This document shows, in pieces, positions 16,754 through 23,487 of a stretch of 28,280 nucleotides of DNA. Position 1 is the first letter of the stretch. The number at the start of each line of letters is the position of its first letter. The notes below the pieces were generated by a model. It was not told the origin of the DNA and searched no databases. It saw only the letters and a list, made by a program, of their open reading frames with translations. The stretch covers positions 1 to 28,280 of the forward strand of contig JAEZHZ010000339.1 in NCBI GenBank assembly GCA_023436745.1, given 5' to 3'. A program made the translations under genes and the position numbers. The DNA comes from Pseudomonadota bacterium (GTDB lineage Bacteria; Pseudomonadota; Alphaproteobacteria; Rhizobiales; Devosiaceae).

Positions 16754-17974
16754 CTACGGAGTGGCAGTTTGCGGGGTCCGGGCAAAGGCGCGCCGCATGT
16801 CTGCGGTGCGCGTGAGAACGAAGGCGAGGGCGACGAGCACCACGAGCCCGGCGCCGAGCATCAGTCCGTCGGTCAGCGGGTCCGGGGGCACGGCGGCTTT
16901 CACCGCCTGGAGAAACAGGCTGATCACCGTGCCGGTGGCGAACACCGCAAGGCCCTGCCGCCCCATCAGGCGCAGCGGCGCTGCCCATCGGCTCGCCGCG
17001 ACACGCTGCATCACCGGCAGCGAGGCGATCACATAGAACAGGGCCAGCGCGTGCAGCAGCCGGGGCAGGGCCAGAAAGCTCTTGTCGAACCAGGTGATGT
17101 AGAACGGCAGGCCCATGCGGCTGAGCCCGCCGAGCACCTCGCGCCCGGCGGCGCCGACGGCCGGAATCTTCACCCACAGCAGCACCAGCACCAGGAAGGC
17201 GAGGCTTGCAAGGAACAGCCATGGACTGGCCGGCACGAAGCGTTGCCCCCGCTTCATCGCGAGCCCGCAGAGCAGCCCGAGCACGAACAGCAATTGCCAC
17301 GACAGGGGGTTGAAGAACCACCCGCCGGAATTCGGGTAGTTCGGGAAGTTGAGCCGGAACTGACCGGCTATCGCCCAGAGCAGGATGGACCCAGCGAGGA
17401 GCCACATCGGCTTGCGCAACCCGACCACGATGAACAGCGGCGTCGCGAGCAGCAGCGTGAGGTAGAGCGGCAGGATGTTGAGATAGCCCAGCTGGTGCGT
17501 CAGCAGCGGCAACCCGATCATTGCAGGCAGCGGATTGCTGAACAGCGGACCCAGATTGTTCTTCGTCAGTAGTTCATAGAGCCCGAAGAAGTGGGCGGCC
17601 GCGGCGAATATGCCGAGAGCAATCGCGGTGATCGCCATGTGCACGAAGTAGAGCTGCCGCGCCCGCGCCCAGGGTCGCGCAATCGCGAGCCATAGGGGAG
17701 ATCCGTTGGAAAAAGCTCCGGAATAGGCGAGGCCGGCCGCCATGCCGGACATGAACACGAAGGCTTCCGCTGCGTCCGAGAAGCCGAAATTGCGGTTGGT
17801 GAACTGCTCGTACACATTGCCGGGCACGTGGTTGATGAAGATCATCACCAGGGCGAGGCCCCTGAACATGTCGAGGCGCTCGTCGCGCTGTCCGGGGGGC
17901 AGGGGCGCGCTGCCTGCCATGACATGCCGCATCAGCGGCACACGCTCCCAGAAGGATCGCCTACGCTGGAGCAT
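16754..17974 (-). CDS. opgC: OpgC-type membrane protein, periplasmic glucan modification
   Basis: OpgC proteins are inner-membrane acyltransferase-like enzymes that add succinyl groups to osmoregulated periplasmic glucans. This one has about 406 residues. It opens with RDERLDMFRGLALVMIFINHVPG, the hallmark OpgC/acyltransferase-3-like first segment, then NFGFSDAAEAFVFMSGM, and has about ten TM segments. The frame is open to 18055, but the ATG at 17974 has GGAGAAG 7 nt upstream and overlaps the opgH stop by 14 bp, implying coupling; ATG at 17932 is an alternative. Together with opgG and opgH it completes a synthesis and decoration set. The acyl donor and substituent cannot be read from sequence. 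Confidence 0.9.
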   Translation of the reverse strand: MLQRRRSFWERVPLMRHVMAGSAPLPPGQRDERLDMFRGLALVMIFINHVPGNVYEQFTNRNFGFSDAAEAFVFMSGMAAGLAYSGAFSNGSPLWLAIARPWARARQLYFVHMAITAIALGIFAAAAHFFGLYELLTKNNLGPLFSNPLPAMIGLPLLTHQLGYLNILPLYLTLLLATPLFIVVGLRKPMWLLAGSILLWAIAGQFRLNFPNYPNSGGWFFNPLSWQLLFVLGLLCGLAMKRGQRFVPASPWLFLASLAFLVLVLLWVKIPAVGAAGREVLGGLSRMGLPFYITWFDKSFLALPRLLHALALFYVIASLPVMQRVAASRWAAPLRLMGRQGLAVFATGTVISLFLQAVKAAVPPDPLTDGLMLGAGLVVLVALAFVLTRTADMRRAFARTPQTATP

Positions 17975-19715
17975 GGGACTTCTCCAGCGCCACCGCGTCG
18001 AATTCGGGTGGCATCTCGTTCTGCCAGGCGGCAAGGATGCGCAGGTTCTCTGCAACCACTGGTGGGGGTGCGTGCTCGGCCCGGCTGGTGAACAGGCGCC
18101 CGCGAGCCCAGGCGCCGTTGCCGAGCGAAGTGGCCCAGATGATCACGGGCGCGATGACTGCGGGTACGGCGACGGGCAGCAGCCAAGCGACGTAGCGTGG
18201 CGCTGCGACACCCATCGCGGCGATGGCGGCGACCCCGAGCAGGGTGATCCACCAGCTGGCCTTCACCGCCGTCCATAGCGGGACCCGTCTTGCGTCGCGC
18301 TCCGTGGCGGGCCAGCCGCCGTCCAGTCCGAGCAGGATCTGGATCACGCCCCGGCTCTGGAAGGCGAGCAGCACCGGCGCGATCAGCGTCGACAGCACGA
18401 TCTCCACCAGGACCGACAGGCACACCTGCAGGTTGCCGCCGAAGCGTCGGTTGTGCCCATCGATAGCGCCGCGGATCAGGATGGCCAGCTTGGGCAGCAG
18501 CAGCGCCGCGGCCACGCCGAGCCCCAGCACCAGGGGGGTGGCATCCCACCTTATGCCGCCGCGATCGGGAAAGATCGTGGCGAGGATGCTGGTCGCCAGC
18601 AGCGCCAGCCAGAGAGGGGAGACGGCATAAGCCATGATGCCCTGCACGAAGGTGAACCGGCTCCATAGCCTCAGGCCCGGCGCCCACACCAGCCGGCGGT
18701 GCTGCAGGTTGCCCTGGCACCAGCGGCGGTCGCGCTTGGCGTGCTCCACCATGTTCTCGGGACCATGCTCGAAGGAGCCGCCGAGTTCGGGGGCAACTTC
18801 CACTTTCCAGCCGCCGCGTGCCAGGAGGGCCGCCTCGACGTAGTCGTGGCTCAATATGTGCCCGCCATAGGGCGGCTTGCCTGAAAGCACCGGCAGCCCG
18901 CAGCACTGGGCGAAGGCGCGCACCCGCACGATGGCATTGTGCCCCCAGTAGGGGCCCTGTTCGCCCTGCAGCAGCGCCATGCCGCGCGCGAAATAGGGCG
19001 ACAGGTACGATGACGAGAAGGCCATCATCCGCCCGAAGACGGTATGGGCTCCGATCACCTCCGGCACGGTCTGCAGCAGTCCAAGTCGGCTGTCAGTGTC
19101 CATGCGCGCCGCCATGGCGGCCATGGTTTCGGCTTCCATGAGGCTGTCGGCGTCGAGGATCAGCGCATAGTCGTAGGCGGCGCCGGAGCGGGCGATGAAG
19201 TCCTCGATGTTGCCGGCCTTGCGGCCCACATTGCGCTCACGGCGACGATAGAAGATGCGGCCGGCGGCCTTGGGCTCGCGCAGCAGCAGTTCGAAGGCGG
19301 CGGCTTCCTCCGCTGCCACTTCGAGCGAGGTGCTGTCGGAGAGAATGGCGAAGTGAAACCGGTCGGCGAGCCCAAGCTTCACCACCTGACGGTTCATGGC
19401 GGCGATGCGCGCAAAGGTCTCGATCGGGTTCTCGTTGTAGATGGGCACCAGGATGGCGGTGAGGCCCCGGGGGCGCGTCCACCCGAGGGCCTTCGTTGCC
19501 GCCGGTCTGGGCACCGGTGCGAACGCGCCGAGAATGCCGGTCAAGCCACCCCACAGCAGCCAGAACGCCGTCACCGTGAGCAGGATGCTGCGCATCCAGT
19601 CGAGGGCGCTCGGACGGTTGCCGCCGATCAGGTCGAGAAATGCCCAGCCCGCGGCAACACTGGCCACCGCGGCAATGGCGAGCATGGCGGCCCGAAGCCG
19701 CTCAGCCCTGCCCAT
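17961..19715 (-). CDS. opgH: Glucans biosynthesis glucosyltransferase OpgH (MdoH)
   Basis: The inner-membrane glucosyltransferase that polymerises UDP-glucose into the linear beta-1,2 backbone of periplasmic glucans and exports it. It has 584 residues. TM segments near 10-30 and 42-65 precede a GT2 domain with ILVPIYNENP (88-97), LSDSTS (125-130), the DAD metal site at 188-190, SHDYVEAAL (289-297) and the RRWCQGN motif (330-336). Further TM segments lie near 350-450 and 495-545. It is much shorter than the ~850 residues of E. coli OpgH because it starts directly at the first TM segment and lacks an N-terminal cytoplasmic arm. A 45-codon ORF just upstream may carry a remnant of that arm. GGGGAC precedes the ATG. 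Confidence 0.94.
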   Translation of the reverse strand: MGRAERLRAAMLAIAAVASVAAGWAFLDLIGGNRPSALDWMRSILLTVTAFWLLWGGLTGILGAFAPVPRPAATKALGWTRPRGLTAILVPIYNENPIETFARIAAMNRQVVKLGLADRFHFAILSDSTSLEVAAEEAAAFELLLREPKAAGRIFYRRRERNVGRKAGNIEDFIARSGAAYDYALILDADSLMEAETMAAMAARMDTDSRLGLLQTVPEVIGAHTVFGRMMAFSSSYLSPYFARGMALLQGEQGPYWGHNAIVRVRAFAQCCGLPVLSGKPPYGGHILSHDYVEAALLARGGWKVEVAPELGGSFEHGPENMVEHAKRDRRWCQGNLQHRRLVWAPGLRLWSRFTFVQGIMAYAVSPLWLALLATSILATIFPDRGGIRWDATPLVLGLGVAAALLLPKLAILIRGAIDGHNRRFGGNLQVCLSVLVEIVLSTLIAPVLLAFQSRGVIQILLGLDGGWPATERDARRVPLWTAVKASWWITLLGVAAIAAMGVAAPRYVAWLLPVAVPAVIAPVIIWATSLGNGAWARGRLFTSRAEHAPPPVVAENLRILAAWQNEMPPEFDAVALEKSHAPA

Positions 19716-19738
19716 GAATGTCCCCGTGATGCATCGCT

Positions 19739-19876
19739 CTATGGGCGTTGCCAGACCAGCAGCATCGATCGCAGCAGGTCGAAGATGGAGCCACGCTGAC
19801 GTTCCAGCGTCTGTTTGGGCATGGAGAGGGGCGCGTCGGGCAGGCCCTGGTAAACGGAGAAATCCTGATGCTTCAT
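19739..19876 (-). CDS. Small 45-residue ORF between opgG and opgH
   Basis: An unannotated-looking small gene with good translation signals. Its ATG (19876) overlaps the opgG stop as ATGA, and GGCGAGGAG lies about 6 nt upstream. It ends with TAG at 19739, 23 bp before the opgH start and in another frame. The peptide starts MKHQDFSVYQGLPDAPLSM and ends in a hydrophobic/basic tail (SIFDLLRSMLLVWQRP). The APLSMPKQTL core resembles the Pro-rich MPxQ segment I associate with the N-terminal arm of many OpgH proteins (recognition, not a search). It may be that arm encoded separately, the result of a frameshift, or an independent small membrane-associated subunit. The bulk codon pattern is similar to its neighbours. 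Confidence 0.6.
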   Translation of the reverse strand: MKHQDFSVYQGLPDAPLSMPKQTLERQRGSIFDLLRSMLLVWQRP

Positions 19877-21507
19877 GCCACGACTCCTCGCCATTGATAG
19901 ATCCAGGTTTCGGTCAGAGGACGCCCCTGCGTGCTGACGCTGGCCTTGAGTTCGATCAGCGTCTGCTCGGCGGTGTCCACGTCCAGCACCAGCCGCCACA
20001 TCCCGTTTGCCGGAATCCGGGAGAAGGCGGTTGATACGATGCTGCCGGCCGAAACCGTGGCCTCAACGTCGAAGGGCGTATCTGGATGCATGTTCTCCAG
20101 GTCGCCACCCGCGAAATCGATGACGAATTTCCGAAGTGTTGCAGCATTGGCAACACCGGACACCCCGCCCTGGCCGATGCGGGTCTCGGCCACGTGCGCC
20201 AGCGGCGCCTCCGGATCGGGCAGAAGGTCTCCCCAGATCAGTCGGTAGCTGTATTCGCGCTCATCGCCGGCCGCGACCGGCGCCTCCGGTATCCAGAAGG
20301 CGACGATGTTGTCGTCTGCCTCGAGCGTGGAGGGAATTTCGATCAGCCGCACCGCACCAGGACCCCAGTCGCCGACCGGTTCCACCCGGAGCGAGGGGCG
20401 CCGTTCATAGTGTGCGCCGGCATCCTGGTATGTCTCGAACGTGCGGCCGCGCTGGTAGAGACCGAACGCCTTGACGGACGGGTCGTGAAGGTACGAGTTG
20501 CCGAGCCAGGAGGCATTGTTGAGCGGCCGCCACATCGGCAGGCCCTCGGCGGGTTCAAGCATCAGGCCGTTGCTGTCGTGCACCTGCGGCCGATAGTCGT
20601 CGAAGCCGCCCCGGTTCGTGTCGTCGAACAGGAACATGGACGTCAGCGGGGCGATGCCGAGCTCCGCTACGGCATTGCGGAAGTAGAGCCGGGCGGTTAC
20701 GTCCATTACCGTCTCCTGCTGGTCCTCGCCGGCAGGATGGATGACAAAGCGATAGGCACCCGTGACGCTGGGGCTTTCGAGGGCCGCATAGAGCGTCATC
20801 GGTCCGGGTTCGGTCGGCTTCTCCAGGTAGAATTCCGAGAAGCGCGGAAACTCCTCCGGCCCCTCCCGCCAGGAGTTGATCAGCAGGCCGCGGGCGCTGA
20901 GGCCGTAGATGTTGTCGCGCCCAAGGGCACGGAAGTAGCTGGCGCCGAGAAACGAGACCAGCTCGTCCGCCGCTTCGGGCCGGTTGATGGGGTAGTTGAC
21001 GCGAAATCCTGCGACGCCGGGGAACGCCGCGGTCTCGGCAGCTTCCTTGAGCTCGCCTTCCATGAAATAGTTGAAGTCGTCCGCCCCGAACTCGATCGAG
21101 TGGCTGTCTCCATCGGCGATCTCGAAGACCGTGACCGGCTCCTTGAACAGCCAGCCCATGGGAAAGCCGTGTACCTGGTAGCCGTGGCCATCATCGATCC
21201 ACTTGGCGCGTTCCGTGTTGAACTGGACCCGCCGGTACCCGTCGTAGTCGAGATTGGCATAGAACGCCGAGGCAAGCGGCTGGGGAGGCTGGTGCGGCAG
21301 GGCGGCCAGGTCCTTCATGCGCTGGGAGAACGACTCGAAGTCGAACGCGCCGGACTGCGGCGTGGCAGCCCGGACGACGGGGGTGAGCGCTGTGGTGGAT
21401 GCGAGCAGGGCTGCGGCCGCCACGCCCTTGAGGAACGCACGGCGGGAGGCGAGTGACGCTGGGGTGTTGTACATAATGACGCTTGGGAGGACCGGCTGGA
21501 TATCCAT
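19873..21507 (-). CDS. opgG: Periplasmic glucans biosynthesis protein OpgG/OpgD (MdoG)
   Basis: A periplasmic protein needed to process and branch the glucan made by OpgH; about 544 residues, normal for the family. A twin-arginine signal is clear: SRRAFLKG (Arg22-Arg23), a hydrophobic stretch and VRA-A near residue 47. The mature start FDFESFSQRMKDLA and the blocks HGFPMGWLF, ARGLLINSW, PLTSMFLFDDTNRG, EPAEGLPMWRPLNN and ERRPSLRVEPVGDWGPGAV are characteristic of MdoG (PF04349). The Tat signal is more typical of the OpgD paralogue of E. coli. The frame is open to 21633; the ATG at 21507 has GGGAAG upstream, the ATGs at 21534 and 21474 do not. It is the first gene of the minus-strand glucan operon and shares a 105-bp divergent region with the GT-C gene. 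Confidence 0.93.
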   Translation of the reverse strand: MDIQPVLPSVIMYNTPASLASRRAFLKGVAAAALLASTTALTPVVRAATPQSGAFDFESFSQRMKDLAALPHQPPQPLASAFYANLDYDGYRRVQFNTERAKWIDDGHGYQVHGFPMGWLFKEPVTVFEIADGDSHSIEFGADDFNYFMEGELKEAAETAAFPGVAGFRVNYPINRPEAADELVSFLGASYFRALGRDNIYGLSARGLLINSWREGPEEFPRFSEFYLEKPTEPGPMTLYAALESPSVTGAYRFVIHPAGEDQQETVMDVTARLYFRNAVAELGIAPLTSMFLFDDTNRGGFDDYRPQVHDSNGLMLEPAEGLPMWRPLNNASWLGNSYLHDPSVKAFGLYQRGRTFETYQDAGAHYERRPSLRVEPVGDWGPGAVRLIEIPSTLEADDNIVAFWIPEAPVAAGDEREYSYRLIWGDLLPDPEAPLAHVAETRIGQGGVSGVANAATLRKFVIDFAGGDLENMHPDTPFDVEATVSAGSIVSTAFSRIPANGMWRLVLDVDTAEQTLIELKASVSTQGRPLTETWIYQWRGVVA

Positions 21508-21612
21508 CAACTTCCCGCAACGCCGTCGAGCCATGAAAGTTGAGTCATGGCGGACATGCGCTACACGCATAATTGATGGGTCCGGTTCGGCGTTAACTGG
21601 AGGCGGGAGTTT
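21508..21612. promoter_or_regulatory. Divergent promoter region between opgG and the GT-C gene
   Basis: This 105-bp region must hold promoters for both directions. On the plus strand TTGAGT (21540-21545) is a fair -35 but no good -10 follows at the right distance. CATAAT (21568-21573) is a fair -10 without a -35. No clear operator palindrome is visible. Confidence 0.35.
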
Positions 21613-22785
21613 TTGGGGGAATCCGTGGAGCAAGTTGCGTCGTTGCGCGGAGAGGCCGCTGTGCCGCAGTGGTTGTCCCGTGTCGCCATCGTCATGGCGC
21701 TCGCGGTCGTCGGGCTGCTAACGCGTTACGCCGCCTATCGTTTTGCCATTCCTGATGCAGAGCCGGCCGACTTCTTCAAGGTTATGTGCCGGTGGGATTG
21801 CGAATGGTACGTCCGCCTCGCCGAGACCGGGTACGATCCGTTCCCCACGCCGAAGATGATCAACGCCGGGAACTGGGCGTTCTTCCCGCTCTATCCCATG
21901 TTAATCGGCCTTCTGCGCCAGCTCACCGGCTTGCCCACCCTGCAACTGAGCGCTGCCGTCTCAATCCTTCTCAGCATGGCGGCGGCACTGGTCGCCTGGC
22001 CGCTGCTCGGGCGCAGCCTGCGAGCCTTCACGCTCTTCGCCACATTCCTGCTTGCCGGTCCGGTCTCGTTCTATTTCACCACCTTCTTCACCGAGACGCT
22101 GTTCATGTTCCTCACGGTTGCGGTCTTCGCGGCCCTGCAGGAGCGTCGCTGGCTGCTCGTGGGCATGTTGGCCGCCGCCTTGTCCGCCACCCGCATCGTC
22201 GGCGTCTTCATCGTCTTCGCCATCCTCTGGCAGGTCTGGGCGGATCATCGCGCGCGCGGCGGCACCTGGCGCGATTTCGTGCCCGCAACCTTGGCGCGCC
22301 CCGAGCTAGTGCTGACTTTCGCCATCGCGCCGCTCGGGCTCTTCGCCTACATGGCCTTCCTCCATTTCCACATCGGCGATGCGCTGGCTTTCCAGCACGT
22401 CCAGCGCGCCTGGGGGCGTCCTTTCGGGCTGCCCCCCGTCTTCATCTGGAACGGCCTTGCGAATCTGCCCGCCGATGGCTGGTGGCCCACGCCGTCCCAG
22501 ATTCTCGCCGGAGCGGCCGTGCTCGGCTACCTGCTCGTGCTCGGACTGGTGCTCACCGGACGCATCGCCATGGCGATCTATGCCGCCATAGCGCTGACCC
22601 TGCCGCTGTTCGCCGGTCTCGCATCCATGGTCCGTTTCGTTACCGGCATGGCTCCGATGTCGCTGCTGCTCGCCGATCTTGCGGGCCGCACCCGCCTCGG
22701 CTTTGCAGTCGGCATGCTGCTGCTGCTCCTGGGCGGCTGGTATGTCACCCTTGGCTGGCTCGACTGGAGCATCGCCCTTGTCTAG
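21613..22785 (+). CDS. PIG-V-like GT-C membrane glycosyltransferase
   Basis: An integral membrane protein of about 390 residues with roughly ten TM segments. After TM1 (VAIVMALAVVGLLTRYAAYRF), the first periplasmic loop has FFKVMCRWDCEWYVRLAETGYD and NWAFFPLYPMLIGLL. The WDxxWY...GY...FFPLYP pattern is that of the GPI mannosyltransferase II (PIG-V) family, GT-C enzymes that use polyprenyl-phosphate sugars on the outer face. The loop aspartate is the expected acidic residue. Starts are non-ATG: TTG at 21613 with GGAGG 9 nt upstream, or GTG at 21625 after GGGGGA. It is divergent from opgG and overlaps the next gene. Acceptor unknown; periplasmic glucan is a context-based guess. Confidence 0.82.
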   Translation: MGESVEQVASLRGEAAVPQWLSRVAIVMALAVVGLLTRYAAYRFAIPDAEPADFFKVMCRWDCEWYVRLAETGYDPFPTPKMINAGNWAFFPLYPMLIGLLRQLTGLPTLQLSAAVSILLSMAAALVAWPLLGRSLRAFTLFATFLLAGPVSFYFTTFFTETLFMFLTVAVFAALQERRWLLVGMLAAALSATRIVGVFIVFAILWQVWADHRARGGTWRDFVPATLARPELVLTFAIAPLGLFAYMAFLHFHIGDALAFQHVQRAWGRPFGLPPVFIWNGLANLPADGWWPTPSQILAGAAVLGYLLVLGLVLTGRIAMAIYAAIALTLPLFAGLASMVRFVTGMAPMSLLLADLAGRTRLGFAVGMLLLLLGGWYVTLGWLDWSIALV

Positions 22786-23416
22786 CTCGACCCTTCTCCG
22801 CCGTCCCGCAGTGCGCCTCGGCGTCTACGCCCTCGCTGCGCTCGTCTTCGTCTTCGAGGCGTGGGTGCTCTGGCTGATGCTTCACCCGGAGGTGCCGGGC
22901 GACTACCGTGCCTACTATATCGAGCGCACCACCACGTGCCTCAACCAGCCGGTGGCAGGCACCTACCGCTTCGGCTCCATGGTAGACTTCACGCCCGATG
23001 ACCGCGCGGAGGCACTTCCACTCCGCGTCTGCGGCTGGGAAGGGCCGGCCGGGGACGGTACCCATGCGGTGGGCACCAGTTCGCGCCTTCGCTTCCGCGG
23101 CTCGTCTGGAACCGGCCCGCACGAGTTGGTTCTCGATCTCGCCGCCATAACCTGCAAGGGGGAGCCGCAGCCGCAGCGCGTCGAGGTGGAGATGGATGGC
23201 AAGCGCGTCACCACCCTCGAGGTCCTGCTGCCCGCCCCCCAGTCCTTCCGTCTGCCCGTACCAGACAGAGCCCTTGCCGACGGCGCCGTCGAACTCGTCC
23301 TGCGTTATCCGGATGCAGTGCGCATGGGCCCCACCGATCCCGACACCCGCTATCGGTCGATCAAGCTGACACGCGCCGGGATTGTGCCCGAAGGTACTGA
23401 TGCCGTAGAGAATTGA
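22778..23416 (+). CDS. Membrane-anchored periplasmic protein, family not recognised
   Basis: I do not recognise this 212-residue protein. One TM segment (about 16-36, VYALAALVFVFEAWVLWLML) follows a short basic N-terminus. A periplasmic domain of about 170 residues then appears mostly beta: alternating strands such as RLRFRGSSGTGPHELVLDLAAI and QRVEVEMDGKRVTTLEVLL, reminiscent of a carbohydrate-binding or jelly-roll fold (inference). Cysteines occur in TTTCLNQ, RVCGW and ITCKG. The start is TTG at 22778, 8 bp inside the GT-C gene, with GGAGC about 8 nt upstream; the in-frame ATG at 22679 would overlap far more. Strong overlap implies a functional partnership with the GT-C enzyme. Confidence 0.72.
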   Translation: MSSSTLLRRPAVRLGVYALAALVFVFEAWVLWLMLHPEVPGDYRAYYIERTTTCLNQPVAGTYRFGSMVDFTPDDRAEALPLRVCGWEGPAGDGTHAVGTSSRLRFRGSSGTGPHELVLDLAAITCKGEPQPQRVEVEMDGKRVTTLEVLLPAPQSFRLPVPDRALADGAVELVLRYPDAVRMGPTDPDTRYRSIKLTRAGIVPEGTDAVEN

Positions 23417-23431
23417 GGAGTAATCGTCTTC

Positions 23432-23457
23432 GGAACGAAATTGCCGTTGAAGGCGTT
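23432..23457 (+). promoter_or_regulatory. EcfG-type general stress promoter (GGAAC-N17-CGTT)
   Basis: GGAAC (23432-23436) and CGTT (23454-23457) are separated by exactly 17 bp, matching the consensus recognised by the alphaproteobacterial general stress sigma factor EcfG. Transcription would begin near 23463-23465, about 24 nt before the ATG at 23488. This supports that ATG over the upstream TTG codons, whose ribosome site would be lost from the transcript. Confidence 0.6.
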
Positions 23458-23487
23458 GAAGGAGGTTGGTTGAACAGGGGCGAGCTT

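Noticed and set aside
20086..21456. 456-codon open frame on the plus strand
   Set aside because: Antisense to opgG; no family motifs, and the opposite strand is clearly MdoG.
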